57,668 nt of DNA from CAVPCY01 sp963770765 (GCA_963770765.1 CAVYQS010000001.1:1-57668); one strand, 5' to 3'; positions 26,525-35,985 are shown, numbered from the stretch's first letter. The notes: a model not told the origin generated them from the sequence alone. Translations and numbers: made by a program.

Positions 26525-27230
26525 ATGGCCACGCTTCGCAGTGAGGACGCCACACGCCGGCAGGGCCTGTGGCTGCTCGTCACGGCAGCGATCCTGGTGC
26601 TCGCGATGGCCGCGCTGGTCTGGTGGGCGATCGCGCGCAGCTCGGCACCACAGGGTGCGCCGCAAGGGCCCGGCTTCGACCGCTATCGCCCGGCGTGGGA
26701 GTCGGCGATGGCCAAAGCCGGCGTCGAGGCGACGTACCCCGCCGGAGCCGGTGGACGTCGAGCAGCTGCGGCCCTCGGGCCTGCGGTCCTTCTCGGCGAC
26801 GTTCACCGCCGAGGAGATCGGCGCGCTGATCAACGTCTACCCCTACGAGGCCCGGATGACCGATCGAGAGGTGACGCTCAACAGCGTCACCGTCGACTTT
26901 CCCCGCCCCGGGGTGGCCGGCGCGAGCGCGAAGCTGATCGCCGACAACACCGGCTACTCCGTGGAGGTGGCGCTGCCGCTCGAGTACACCGCGAAGGGCA
27001 TCAGCAGCCGGGGCCCGTCACAGCTCAAAGCCGAGGGCTTCACGATCAGGGGCGAACAGAAGCAACAGGCGGTCACCGCGGTCGTGGGCTACCTCAACCT
27101 CTACCTGCAGGCCGCCCCGGGACTGATCGTCGAGCGTGCCGAGATCGTCGACGGGGGGCTCTCCGTGACGGGATCGGCACCTCAGCGCCTCGAGAACCCC
27201 CCGGCTGAGGCCGAGCCGGCAGCGCCCTAG
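26525..27230 (+). CDS. Membrane-anchored protein of unknown function, frameshifted near 26739
   Basis: The N-terminal frame from ATG 26525 gives MATLRSEDATRRQG, one membrane helix (LWLLVTAAILVLAMAALVWWAIA) and FDRYRPAWESAMAKAGVEATYP. The rest is in another frame, DVEQLRPSGLRSFSATFTAEEIGALINVYPY to the stop at 27230. Removing one C from the run at 26737-26740 joins them as ATYPPEPVDVEQLRP, about 234 residues. The extracytoplasmic part is beta-rich (LNSVTVDFPRPGVAGASAKLIADNTGYSVEVALPLEY). No known family. It converges with, and overlaps by 4 bases, the flavoprotein gene. Confidence 0.72.
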
Positions 27231-27808
27231 GAGCCGAGTCGCTCCATCAGCCACGCCATGTTGGAGCCCAGGTTCTTCATCGTCGCGATACCCTCGGCGT
27301 CGTCTTCGACCGCACCCTTGGGACCGCCCACACCGAGGTTCCAGTAGCTCGAACCCACGACGATCATGTCGCTGATCAGGAAGAAGTGGTTGATCGAGTC
27401 GAAGGCGTGGATCGCCCCTCCTCGGCGAACGGCGATGATCGCAGCCGCGGGTTTGCGCGCGAGCGGATTGCCGCTCGACACACCGCGAGAGACGTAGCCG
27501 GTTCGGTCGATGACGGCCTTGAGCTCGGGCGTGATGTCCGCGAAGTACGTGGGGCTTCCCAGCAGCACCGCATCGGCCGAGAAGAGCGCATCGATGACCG
27601 CGTTGCCGTCATCGCGCCTGCCGTAGCACTGGCCGTCGCCCTTCTCGCGACACTTCCCGCATGCGGTGCAGCCGCGCACGTCCTTGCCCGCGAGCTGTAT
27701 CAGCTCGCACTCGTGACCCGCCGCGCGCAAGGGTTCGAACGCTGTGCCGATGAGGAGCGCGGTGTTGCCGTTCTTGCGCGCGGAACCGTTGACTGCGACG
27801 ACCTTCAT
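27227..27808 (-). CDS. Iron-sulfur flavoprotein / NADPH-dependent FMN reductase family
   Basis: A 193-residue flavodoxin-fold protein, MKVVAVNGSARKNGNTALL at the N-terminus (FMN phosphate loop) and GSPTYFADITPELKAVIDRTGY in the middle. Between them GCTACGKCREKGDGQCYG gives the CX2CX2C...C pattern of iron-sulfur flavoproteins (Isf), which bind a [4Fe-4S] cluster next to FMN and pass electrons from ferredoxin to acceptors in anaerobes. The ATG at 27808 is preceded by GAAAGG; the frame is open further upstream. It supports an anaerobic lifestyle; the partner is unknown. Confidence 0.88.
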   Translation of the reverse strand: MKVVAVNGSARKNGNTALLIGTAFEPLRAAGHECELIQLAGKDVRGCTACGKCREKGDGQCYGRRDDGNAVIDALFSADAVLLGSPTYFADITPELKAVIDRTGYVSRGVSSGNPLARKPAAAIIAVRRGGAIHAFDSINHFFLISDMIVVGSSYWNLGVGGPKGAVEDDAEGIATMKNLGSNMAWLMERLGS

Positions 27809-27871
27809 GCGAGGGCCTTTCGAGAGGGAAGACGGGCTACCTCTCATCTTCCCATGCCGCGGCCGATCGCG

Positions 27872-28396
27872 TCAGAGGCGATCGTCTTGCTCGGAGGAGA
27901 TCTCGGCGACGACCTCGGGATGCATCGCCGCGCGCCAGAAGATACGGTCCGCGAGAGCGAGGGCGGTACCGATGCCCAGATAGATCGCGCCCATGATGCC
28001 GGCTCCGATGACGTCGGGATTCACCACGATCTGCCTCAGAGTGATGCCGCCGCCCATCATCAGCGCGATGAAGGCCCACGTCTTGACCGAGAAGAACCCG
28101 AAGAAACACGCGGGGCCGCGCTCGCGTATGCGGATGACCGCCTTGCGCGCGACGCGATCGAGCAGGTAGCGGGACTTGATCACGGCGATGGCCAGCGCGG
28201 CCGCGAGGGCCCACGCGTGCCAGTAGCGGTCGCTCATGTATCCGAGGCCGCGGATGATCAGGATGGATGCGCCCACCGTCCAGACGATGGCCGCACCGAA
28301 GAGCTGGGCGCGCACGCCCGCACGGGGCGTGAAGCGGGATCCGGTTGTTGCGGCGTGCACTGAAGGAGACTCATCTGGTGTCATAAGGTCAGGCAT
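27872..28396 (-). CDS. Membrane protein of unknown function, four predicted helices
   Basis: A protein of about 174 residues with a polar N-terminus and hydrophobic segments LFGAAIVWTVGASILIIRGLGY, WHAWALAAALAIAVI, TWAFIALMMGGGITL and GAGIMGAIYLGIGTALALADRIF, separated by basic loops (KSRYLLDRVARKAVIRIRERG). The architecture suggests a small integral membrane protein; no family or motif is recognised. ATG at 28396 is used; ATG at 28384 is equally possible because no clear ribosome site precedes either. It lies 21 bases after the start of the neighbouring DegV gene end, same strand. Confidence 0.65.
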   Translation of the reverse strand: MPDLMTPDESPSVHAATTGSRFTPRAGVRAQLFGAAIVWTVGASILIIRGLGYMSDRYWHAWALAAALAIAVIKSRYLLDRVARKAVIRIRERGPACFFGFFSVKTWAFIALMMGGGITLRQIVVNPDVIGAGIMGAIYLGIGTALALADRIFWRAAMHPEVVAEISSEQDDRL

Positions 28397-28417
28397 CAGC
28401 AAGAGCTGCGCCGATTC

Positions 28418-29284
28418 TCACCGCCCGGGGATCGGTTGTTCGGTCTCGTACACGACCGCGACCGCAGGACCCACGTGAAGCCCTATCACCGCACTGACGG
28501 GAACGACCGGTACCGGCATTCCCGCGATCGGCTCGATCAGGCCCGACGCGAACTCCCGGGCCGGCCCGGGATCCCCGATGTGATGGACGGCGACGCGCCG
28601 AAGTCCGAGTGCCTGGACGTCAGACGCGAACGTGCGTGCCATCTCGCCGAGCGCTTTGCCCTGCGTGCGGACCTTGGCGAACGTGGTGGTCTCCCCGTTC
28701 TCGACGGTCAGGATCGGGCGTATCTGCAGAAGCTGTCCCAGCAGCGCGGAGGCGTTGCCGATGCGACCTCCTCGGCGGAGGTACTCGAGCGAGCTCGGCG
28801 TGAAGAGGTACCGTGTGCGTGCGGCGGTGTCGTGGGCCGCACGGACGCACCGGTCGATCGTCTCGCCCGCCTGAGCCGCCCTGGCCGCAGCCATCGCGCA
28901 GAAGCCCTCCTGCAAGGAGTTGGAGCCGCTGTCGACGATCTCGATGCGCGCATCCGGCGACTCCTTCACCACCATCGACGCCGCGAGCCGCGCCGTGTCG
29001 ACCGTCCCGCTCATCTTCGCCGAGATGAAGACCCCCACGACGTCGGAACCGCGCTTCACGGCGTCGTTGAACGCCTCGATCAGCGACTCGACCGACGGCT
29101 GCGACGAAGTGGGAAGCGTCTTGGAGTCGGCCAGCCGCTCGTAGAACCTCTTCAGGTCGATCTGCCGGTCCGGGAGATTGACTTCCCCGTCGTTGACGTA
29201 GAGGTCGACGACGTCGATGCCGAGCTGCTCGACATCGGCCTCGGGCAGCGATGCCACGGAATCTGTGACGACGTGTACTGGCAC
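28418..29284 (-). CDS. DegV-family fatty-acid-binding protein
   Basis: A 288-residue DegV protein of the FakB type that presents fatty acids to a fatty acid kinase. N-terminal HVVTDSVASLPEADVEQLGIDVVDLYV, PTSSQPSVESLIEAF, SAKMSGTVDTARLAA and YLRRGGRIGNASALLGQLLQIRPILTV mark the two-domain fold with the bound acyl chain in between; DSGSNSLQEGF also fits. The GTG at 29284 follows GGGGAG six bases upstream. A second, distinct copy is at 38403, which may bind a different chain. No FakA kinase is in the window. Confidence 0.92.
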   Translation of the reverse strand: MPVHVVTDSVASLPEADVEQLGIDVVDLYVNDGEVNLPDRQIDLKRFYERLADSKTLPTSSQPSVESLIEAFNDAVKRGSDVVGVFISAKMSGTVDTARLAASMVVKESPDARIEIVDSGSNSLQEGFCAMAAARAAQAGETIDRCVRAAHDTAARTRYLFTPSSLEYLRRGGRIGNASALLGQLLQIRPILTVENGETTTFAKVRTQGKALGEMARTFASDVQALGLRRVAVHHIGDPGPAREFASGLIEPIAGMPVPVVPVSAVIGLHVGPAVAVVYETEQPIPGR

Positions 29285-29386
29285 CAGGCACTCCCCGTTC
29301 ACGCGATCGGTCGGGCGAAGCGACACGATGCCACTCTAGCGCAATCGGGATCATCACCGACCGCGCGCGCTACGCGGCCGCTCATT

Positions 29387-29394
29387 GGGGTATT
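29387..29394 (+). promoter_or_regulatory. GGGGTAT motif, possible promoter of the GTPase gene
   Basis: GGGGTATT lies 57-64 bases upstream of the ATG at 29451. The same GGGGTAT core precedes the genes at 35986, 51128 and 54685. It resembles a sigma-B/sigma-F type -10 (GGGTAT), but no matching GTTT -35 is visible. Confidence 0.4.
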
Positions 29395-29450
29395 CGTTAT
29401 CGAGTGGAAAGTATGCACGCGCATCGCGCGATCCAGAGAGAGGACCGAGC

Positions 29451-30800
29451 ATGACCGCCACCACCGACCGCGATCGTCCCAGGCGAGTTCTCGTGATGGG
29501 GGCCGCCGGCCGCGACTTCCACGACTTCCTGGTGGCGCTCAAGGACGATCCCGCCATCGAGGTCGTCGCGTTCACCGCGACTCAGATCCCCGGGATCGAC
29601 AGCCGTGTCTTCCCGGCCGCACTCGCCGGGCCCCGGTACCCCGATGGCATCGTGATCCGTCCCGAAGGCGAGCTCGTCTCGCTCATCTCGGAGCACCGCG
29701 TCGACGAGGTCCTCTTCGCCTACAGCGACGTGCCGCACGAGGAGCTGATGCACAAGGCGTCTCTCGTCTTGTCCACGGGCGCGGACTTCCGGATCGTGGG
29801 ACCGCGCGCGAGCATGGTCGCCTCGGTCAAGCCCGTCATCAGCGTCTGCGCGGTGCGTACGGGCGTGGGCAAGTCCGGGATCTCCAAGCGGCTCTTTCAG
29901 CGCTTCCGCGATCGCGGGGTCAAGGCCGTCGCGATCCGGCACCCGATGCCCTACCGCGATCTCACCGCGATGAGGGTCGAGCGCTACGACAGCGTGGCCG
30001 ACCTCGACCGTCTCGGCGTCACCGTGGAGGAGCGCGAGGAGTACGAGCACCTCGTCGAGGCGGGCGCCGTGGTGATGGCGGGCGTCGACTACGAGGCGAT
30101 CCTGCGCGAGGCCGAGAAGGAGGCCGACGTCATCGTGTGGGACGGCGGCAACAACGACTGGCCGTTCTTCGTGAGCGACCTCGAGATCGTCGCACTCGAC
30201 CCTCACCGCCCCGGACACGAGCGGTCGTTCTTCCCCGGAGAGGTGAACTTCCTGCGGGCCGATGTCCTCGTGGTCAACAAGGTCAACACCGCCGAGCAGA
30301 GCTCGATCGACGCGGTGCTCGAGGCGGCGCGCGTGCACAACCCGGATGCGACGGTCATCCTCACCGACAGCGAGATAGTCGCCAGCGACGCCGCGGCCCT
30401 GAACGGTAAGCGCGTCCTCGCCATCGAGGACGGCCCGACGGTGACCCACGGCGGTATGCGCTACGGGGCAGCCGCGCTGGCCGCACGCGACGCCGGCGCT
30501 CTCGAGCTCGTGAACCCGGCCCCGTTCGCTGTGGGCTCGCTCGCCGCGACGTTCGAGGCGTATCCCCACATGGATGCCGTGCTGCCGGCGATGGGCTACT
30601 CGGCCGAGCAGCTCGCCGACCTCGCGGCCACGATCGCCGCGAGCGACGCCGACGTGGTCGCGATCGGCACGCCCATCGACCTGGCGCGGCTCATCGATAT
30701 CGACAAGCCGGTGGTGCGCGTGACGTACCGGGTCAGGGACGCCGGGACCCCCGGGCTGGACGAGATCGTCGACGCGTTCTGCGAGAAGCACGGGGTGTGA
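29451..30800 (+). CDS. Predicted GTPase, COG2403 / cyclic 2,3-diphosphoglycerate synthase-like
   Basis: A 449-residue P-loop protein. The N-terminal part (RRVLVMGAAGRDFHDFLVALKDDPAIEVVAFTATQIPGI) is Rossmann-like; the Walker A is AVRTGVGKSGISKRLFQRF near residue 145, with VIVWDGGNNDWPF as a Walker-B-like segment and VVNKVNTAEQSS as a base-recognition-type motif. The closest family I recognise is the archaeal cDPG synthetase/COG2403 GTPases, shared with some anaerobic bacteria. Whether it makes cDPG in a bacterium is doubtful. ATG at 29451 has GAGAGGA upstream, and a GGGGTAT element precedes it. It is followed by PH-domain genes. Confidence 0.8.
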   Translation: MTATTDRDRPRRVLVMGAAGRDFHDFLVALKDDPAIEVVAFTATQIPGIDSRVFPAALAGPRYPDGIVIRPEGELVSLISEHRVDEVLFAYSDVPHEELMHKASLVLSTGADFRIVGPRASMVASVKPVISVCAVRTGVGKSGISKRLFQRFRDRGVKAVAIRHPMPYRDLTAMRVERYDSVADLDRLGVTVEEREEYEHLVEAGAVVMAGVDYEAILREAEKEADVIVWDGGNNDWPFFVSDLEIVALDPHRPGHERSFFPGEVNFLRADVLVVNKVNTAEQSSIDAVLEAARVHNPDATVILTDSEIVASDAAALNGKRVLAIEDGPTVTHGGMRYGAAALAARDAGALELVNPAPFAVGSLAATFEAYPHMDAVLPAMGYSAEQLADLAATIAASDADVVAIGTPIDLARLIDIDKPVVRVTYRVRDAGTPGLDEIVDAFCEKHGV

Positions 30801-30838
30801 GCGGCCACGCAGATCCCTCGCTTGGCTACACTGTCGCC

Positions 30839-31327
30839 ATGACACAGATGCAGGCACCTGACAGACAGCTCGACCCGAAGGTGAAGACCGCGTGGCGCCT
30901 TCAGGCGCTGCTTGCGCTGGCGCTGCCCGCCGTGGCGGCGGTCGCGTTCGCGGGCGTGGCGCTTGTCCTCGAGCTGCCGCCGTGGATGCCGCTCGCCGCG
31001 CTCGGCACGATCGTCGTGCTCTTCGTGACGACGGTCTTCGTGACCCCCGAAGTCCGCTACCGTCGCTGGCGCTGGGAGGTCCGCGAAGAGGAGATCCGCC
31101 TCCGAGAGGGGCTGATCGTCGTCTCACAGACCGTCATCCCGATGGTCAGGGTGCAGCACGTCGACACGTCGCAGGGACCCATCATGCGCGCGCTGGGCCT
31201 CTCGGACGTGCACGTCTGGACCGCTGCGGGCAAACACACCATCCCCGCGCTCTCCGACGAGCACGCCGCCGACCTCCGCGACCGCATAGCGACGCTGGCA
31301 CGGGTGACGGACGATGGCGGACTCTGA
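30839..31327 (+). CDS. Bacterial PH-domain membrane protein (YdbS-like)
   Basis: A 162-residue protein with two membrane helices (LQALLALALPAVAAVAFAGVALVL and MPLAALGTIVVLFVTTVFVTP) and a C-terminal bPH2/DUF304 domain (YRRWRWEVREEEIRLREGLIVVSQTVIPMVRVQHVDTSQGPIMRALGLSDVHVWTAAG). It matches the small YdbS-type partner of the larger YdbT-type gene directly downstream, which overlaps it by 14 bases. ATG at 30839 is used; a GTG at 30797 overlapping the GTPase stop is possible. A role in membrane or envelope homeostasis is known only loosely for the family. Confidence 0.85.
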   Translation: MTQMQAPDRQLDPKVKTAWRLQALLALALPAVAAVAFAGVALVLELPPWMPLAALGTIVVLFVTTVFVTPEVRYRRWRWEVREEEIRLREGLIVVSQTVIPMVRVQHVDTSQGPIMRALGLSDVHVWTAAGKHTIPALSDEHAADLRDRIATLARVTDDGGL

Positions 31328-33012
31328 CCTGTCGAGGACGCACCCGCTGACCGTCGCCGTGCGCTCGGCCAGAACGCTGGGACAGGGCATCGCGGCGTTC
31401 GTGGCGTTCACGTTCTTCGGGGCGGTGAGCGGAGCCCCCTTCACGTTCATGGGCTTCGCCGCGCTCATCCTTCTCGGCACTCTGGTGACGGCGGGCTTCT
31501 CGTGGCTGAACTGGCTCTTCTTCCGCTACGGCATCGTGGGCGACGACCTGCTGATCGATGAGGGATGGCTGGTCAAGAAGCGGCGTTCGATCCCGTTGGC
31601 GCGCGTCCAGGGAGTCGATATCCGCGCCAGTATCGTCTTCACGGCTGCTGGGCTTGGCCGATGTGCTCGTGCAGACCGCGGGTGGCGGCGACGGCGGAGC
31701 GGAGGCCCGCATCGGCTCGATACCGCTCGGAGATGCCGAGGGACTGCGCGCGCGGCTGATCGGTCGCTCCGCGTCAGCCTCGGCGCAGGCCCTCGATGTT
31801 CCCGGTGACACCTCCGCTTCCGCCGGCGGAGTGCCGCACGAGCGAGCCGACGAACCATCGTTCGTCGGCCCCGACCCTGCCGGGCGCATGAGCGACCTGC
31901 GTGGCGCGTTCGGCGGTGCCGCCCCTGCGGAGCCGATGCCCGTTCACGAACTCAAGGTACCCCTGACCAGGCTGGTCATCGCCGGCCTCACCTCCAACGG
32001 CCCCCTGATCGCGGTGGCGGCGACGCTGGGCCTCGCAGGTCAGTTCTTCGAGATCGTGGACACGAGCCGCATCGACGAGACCGCCTCGATGCTCGCCACG
32101 CTGGCCATCCCGGCCCTGATCGCGCTCACCCTGCTCGTGTTCCTGCTCGTTGGCGCCGTGGCGGTGGCCATCACCATCGCCCGCGACTTCGGGTTCACCA
32201 TCCGGCGCACCGGTGACCGGCTCGAGACCGAAGCGGGCCTGCTTGAGCGACGGATGACGAGCGTGCCCGTTCGCCGCATCCAGTCGGTCGTGATCGAGTC
32301 GAATCCCCTGCGCCGCCTGTTCCGCCTCGCCTCGGTGACGGTGAACACCGCCGGATTCGGCGCGAGCGAGGACGAGCAGTCGAAAGGGACGTCCTCGGCG
32401 CTCGTGCCGCTCGCGAAGTCGTCGGAGATCCGGATGCTGCTCCATTCGTTGCTGTGGGAGGCCGAGTCCTTCGCGACGGTACAGCCCCTGCCGCGCCGGG
32501 CGCTCCGCTTCTACGTACTCGTGCCCACCGTCACCGCCGTGGCGATCACGCTCGCGGTGATCGCCGTTCCGCTTATGCTGCTGCGCGATGCGGCGGGCTT
32601 CGACGCACTCGCCGCCACCGCGCCCCTGATCGGTGCCGGCACGATGCTCGTCGTCGCGGGCGCCGTGGCCGGCGCGCGAGCCCTCTCGTGGCGTGCGGCC
32701 GGCTGGGGGGTCGATGACGACGCGCTGGTCATCCGCTGGGGCGCTCTCGGGATACGTCGAGCGCGCGTGAGCCGCTCGCGGATACAGTCGCTCTCGATCC
32801 GGCAGAACCCCTTCCAACACCATGCCGCGCTCGCGACACTCCACGTGGCCTCCGTGTCGGGCTCGTCGCGAAAGCTCTTCTCGGTGCACAACATCGACGT
32901 CTCGGACGCATCGCGCATCGAAGCGTGGTACTCGCCCGACCTCCCCGACGCCGGTCACGGAACGCCGGCCCCCTCATCCGCGGACCGACCCGCGACCGGC
33001 ACGAAGATGTGA
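31314..33012 (+). CDS. Bacterial PH-domain membrane protein (YdbT-like), frameshifted near 31641
   Basis: Large partner of the YdbS-like gene, about 565 residues after correction. Starts MADSDLSRTHPLTVAVRSARTL, with paired helices (GIAAFVAFTFFGAVSG..., AALILLGTLVTAGFSWLNWLFF), then a first bPH2 domain interrupted by the lesion. Removing one A near 31641 joins ARVQGVDIRASIVF to RLLGLADVLVQTAGGG. Second and third bPH2 domains follow further helix pairs (LLERRMTSVPVRRIQSVVIESNPLRRLFRLASVTVNTAG; RAPV-like IQSLSIRQNPFQHHAALATLHVASVSG). The overlap with the previous gene indicates coupled translation. Function in the family is poorly defined. Confidence 0.85.
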
Positions 33013-33119
33013 TGGAAGTCACCGATCCGGCCGGGAATCCGCTCAACTCCGCTGCCCCGCGCGCCGATGAACGAGAGTGACGACATGACTCTCGCACCCC
33101 TCGACTTCGGAGGAACGGC

Positions 33120-33692
33120 GTGCTGACCGCAACCGACGGGCTCACTCGGATTCGAACGCACTACACCGGCGAGAGCCGAGATCTGCTGCAGGTCCTGATG
33201 AACGCGACGTCGGCGGCCGAGGCCAATCTCGCCGTCGGGGTGTTGAGCAAGCTGATCCCCGACAAGGCGCTCGTCGCGGCGTGCAACCTCAGAGAGATCC
33301 TGCGCTCCATGCCTTCGTCGCCGTTTCCCATGCGCGTCGACGAGGAGACCCTGTGCCGCACCGCCGGGCTCGAAAGGCGCATCGCGGCGATGGGTCGCGA
33401 GCTTCCCGACGGCATCGAACTCGTCGTGACGACCGCGGGCAACCTCGTGCTCGACATCATCATCAAGCACCGCGGCGAGAAGTACTTCTGGAACCCCGTT
33501 CCCGTCACCGACGACTTCGTCAACGGCGCGGTCCTCGACCTCATCGTGGAAAGCGACCACCTGCTCTTCGCCGCCATCGAGCTCGCAACGGCCATGGGCG
33601 TGGTCTTCAACCCGAAGTTCTACCTCTCGGTGCACGACTGGCACCTCGAGTACGCATCGGATGTCTTCGAGGGACTCGGCGACCTGTTCTAG
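33120..33692 (+). CDS. Conserved-looking cytosolic protein of unknown function
   Basis: A 190-residue soluble protein, not recognised. It starts with GTG after an excellent GGAGGAAC ribosome site 7 bases upstream. The N-terminal half is helical (LQVLMNATSAAEANLAVGVLSKLIPDKALVAACNLREIL), the C-terminal half mixed alpha/beta (ELVVTTAGNLVLDIIIKHRGEKYFWNPVPVTDDFVNGAVLDLIVE ... FNPKFYLSVHDWHLEYASDVFEG). There are no cysteines forming metal motifs, no signal peptide and no helix long enough for a membrane span. It ends overlapping pncA by 4 bases on the other strand. Confidence 0.72.
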   Translation: MLTATDGLTRIRTHYTGESRDLLQVLMNATSAAEANLAVGVLSKLIPDKALVAACNLREILRSMPSSPFPMRVDEETLCRTAGLERRIAAMGRELPDGIELVVTTAGNLVLDIIIKHRGEKYFWNPVPVTDDFVNGAVLDLIVESDHLLFAAIELATAMGVVFNPKFYLSVHDWHLEYASDVFEGLGDLF

Positions 33693-34306
33693 CCTGTGGC
33701 GGCCGCCGACTCCACGACCCCGCACCCGGCGGCTCGCATTCTGGCGATCGCCGCCTCCCCGTCTCCGTCAGCGAGATCGACCGCTCGTACCCCGTCTCCC
33801 ACCACGACGACCCGAAAACCCAGGGCCGCCGCATCGAGAGCGGTGTACAGAACGCAGTAGTCGGTCGCAAGCCCCGTGAGCCACACTTCATCGACCCCCC
33901 GCAGCTTGAGCAGCGCGTCGAGTCCCGTGTCTTTGCGGTGGCCGTTGTCGAAGAACCCGCTGTAGCTGTCGATGCCGGGGTCGGTGCCCTTGCGTATCAC
34001 GACGTCGATGCGTGCGACGTCGAGCGCCGAGTGGAACGACGCCCCCGGAGTGCCTTGCACGCAGTGGTCCGGCCACAAGACCTGATCGGCACCGCCCAGC
34101 TCGATCACCTCACCGGGGGCACAGCCCGGGTGGTTCGAGGCGAACGACCCGTGATCGGCGGGGTGCCAGTCTTGCGTAGCGACCACGAGATCGAAGGCGT
34201 GCGCGATGCGATTGGAAACCTCAACGACGGCGTCCCCGCCGGTCACGGGCAGCGAGCCGAACGGCATGAAGTCGTTCTGGACGTCGACGAGCACGAGCGC
34301 GCGCAC
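33689..34306 (-). CDS. pncA: Nicotinamidase
   Basis: Isochorismatase-fold amidase (205 residues) converting nicotinamide to nicotinate for NAD recycling. The catalytic Asp is in ALVLVDVQNDFMPFGSL, metal ligands in DWHPADHGSFASNH (Asp, His, His), the catalytic Lys in VIRKGTDPGIDSYSGF, and the nucleophile Cys in GLATDYCVLYTALDAAALG. GTG start at 34306. It follows pncB by only 6 bases on the same strand, so the two enzymes of the Preiss-Handler salvage route are made together. Confidence 0.95.
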   Translation of the reverse strand: MRALVLVDVQNDFMPFGSLPVTGGDAVVEVSNRIAHAFDLVVATQDWHPADHGSFASNHPGCAPGEVIELGGADQVLWPDHCVQGTPGASFHSALDVARIDVVIRKGTDPGIDSYSGFFDNGHRKDTGLDALLKLRGVDEVWLTGLATDYCVLYTALDAAALGFRVVVVGDGVRAVDLADGDGEAAIARMRAAGCGVVESAAATG

Positions 34307-34312
34307 GCGAGA

Positions 34313-35782
34313 TCACTCCCCCTCGGCCGAACGGGCGCCGGCGATCAGCTCGATGCGCCGGGCAGAGAGCTCCGCCTCGAGTCCGACCTTGTAGACGTGC
34401 GGGTTCAAGAAGCGCTTGTGCGAGCCGTCGAGCCGCGCGAGTTCCTCGGCCGTCCGTGCTCGAACCACCGCGAGGTCCGGCGGCGAGTAGACGCAGACGC
34501 CGTCACGAACGACCGGGACGAGGAGCTCCTCGCACGGCGCGTTCGAAGCGAAGGTGGTCGAACGCAGCGGGTCCTCAGGGTGGACCATCGTGGCGTCGCC
34601 GACGGGCGTCGCGAGCGTGTCGTAGATCATGTCCCCCACGGGCGTCCCGGCCTCGTCCCGATAGCGCCTCACGCCCAAGACGCCGGGCGTGGTGACCTTC
34701 GCCGTCTGCTCGGACACCTTGATCCGCGGCGTCCACTGCTCCCCGGGCCGACGAATGGCCGACAGCTTGTAGACACCACCCAGAGCGGGCTGGTCCCATG
34801 CGGTCACGAGCTTGGTCCCGACCCCCCACACGTCGATCGCCGCTCCCTGCTCGATCAGGGACGCGATCAGATGCTCGTCGAGCTCGTTGCTTGCGATGAC
34901 CTTGGCGTCGGGGAACCCGCCCTCGTCAAGGATCTCGCGAGCGCGCTTCGACAGCCAGGCGAGGTCGCCGGAGTCGATTCGCACGCCGAGAAGGTCGTGG
35001 CCCCGCTCCCGCAGCCTCTTGCCGGCCTCGACTGCGCGCCCCACACCCTCGAGCGTGTCGTAGGTATCCACGAGAAACGTCACGTTGTTGGGCAGTGCAC
35101 GGGCGTACGCGTCGAACGCCTCGATCTCGGTGTCGAACGCCATCACCCACGAGTGCGCATGCGTGCCTGCGATGGGGACACCGTATCGCTGGCCGGCGAG
35201 AACGTTGGAGGTCGCGGTGCAGCCGCCCACGTACGCGGCCCGACTCGCCGACAGCCCCCCATCGGCGCCCTGAGCCCGCCTCAATCCGAACTCGATCACC
35301 GGGGCGCCGGCAGCAGCCTGGACGCACCGCGATGCCTTGGTCGCCACGAGCGTCTGGAAGTTGACGATGTTGAGAAGAGCCGTCTCGACGATCTGGCAGT
35401 GCGGCAGCGGGCCGGATACGCGCAACAGGGGCTCGCGCGGGAAGACGACCGTGCCCTCCTCGATCGCCTCGACATCGCATCCGAGCTCGAACGCCGCGAG
35501 CCACTCGAGGAAGTCCGCCGAGAACAACGGGGTGCCATCGGCAGCATTCACGCTCGAGAGGTACTCGATCTGAGCGGCATCGAAGCGCAGCGACCGCAGG
35601 TAATCAAGGGCCTGTTCGAGCCCGCAGGCGACCGCATAGCCGCCGCCGAAGGGGTTTGATCGGAAGTAGAGGTGGAAGCACCCGAGGGTGTCCCCGATAC
35701 CCGTGGAGACGTAGGCCTGAGCCATCGTGAGCTGATACAAGTCGGTGAGCAGGGCGGGTGCCGCGGAATCCGACGGGGTCAC
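34313..35782 (-). CDS. pncB: Nicotinate phosphoribosyltransferase
   Basis: Joins nicotinate with PRPP, giving nicotinate mononucleotide. The 489-residue product shows LLTDLYQLTMAQAY at the N-terminus, FGLRRAQGADGGLSASRAAYVGG with the phosphate-binding region, GTHAHSWVMAF with the conserved His, DTYDTLEGV, GVRIDSGDLAWLSKRAREILDEGGF and WGVGTKLVTAWDQPALGGVYKL. All are standard for the larger NAPRTase type. The GTG at 35782 has AGGAG six bases upstream; earlier in-frame codons lack a site. Pairs with pncA downstream. Confidence 0.95.
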   Translation of the reverse strand: MTPSDSAAPALLTDLYQLTMAQAYVSTGIGDTLGCFHLYFRSNPFGGGYAVACGLEQALDYLRSLRFDAAQIEYLSSVNAADGTPLFSADFLEWLAAFELGCDVEAIEEGTVVFPREPLLRVSGPLPHCQIVETALLNIVNFQTLVATKASRCVQAAAGAPVIEFGLRRAQGADGGLSASRAAYVGGCTATSNVLAGQRYGVPIAGTHAHSWVMAFDTEIEAFDAYARALPNNVTFLVDTYDTLEGVGRAVEAGKRLRERGHDLLGVRIDSGDLAWLSKRAREILDEGGFPDAKVIASNELDEHLIASLIEQGAAIDVWGVGTKLVTAWDQPALGGVYKLSAIRRPGEQWTPRIKVSEQTAKVTTPGVLGVRRYRDEAGTPVGDMIYDTLATPVGDATMVHPEDPLRSTTFASNAPCEELLVPVVRDGVCVYSPPDLAVVRARTAEELARLDGSHKRFLNPHVYKVGLEAELSARRIELIAGARSAEGE

Positions 35783-35925
35783 AGGGCTCTCCTCATCACA
35801 TGCGAGTGTGTCCACCCACGGTATCACTCGGCACCGACCCTGTCGGCGCTTCCGACGAGCGGCCCGGACCCGGATGCAAGAGTTGTGTTAATTCCGACGA
35901 GCGGCGTGCGAGTTGTCGTGTCGCG

Positions 35926-35935
35926 GGGGTATAGT
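35926..35935 (+). promoter_or_regulatory. GGGGTATAGT motif, possible promoter
   Basis: GGGG followed by TATAGT (35930-35935) lies about 50 bases before the ATG at 35986, which has its own GGAGG site. One of four such GGGGTAT motifs in the window. The TATAGT alone could be a -10; no -35 is clear. Confidence 0.45.
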
Positions 35936-35985
35936 TGCCATTGCGCCGAACGGGGACGCGGCGCAGGGGAGCTTTGGAGGATCCG

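Noticed and set aside
29360..29400. A complete sigma-B promoter (GTTT -35 with GGGTAT -10)
   Set aside because: Upstream of all four GGGGTAT copies I could not find a shared GTTT-like -35 at 13-16 bases, so only the -10-like core is reported.
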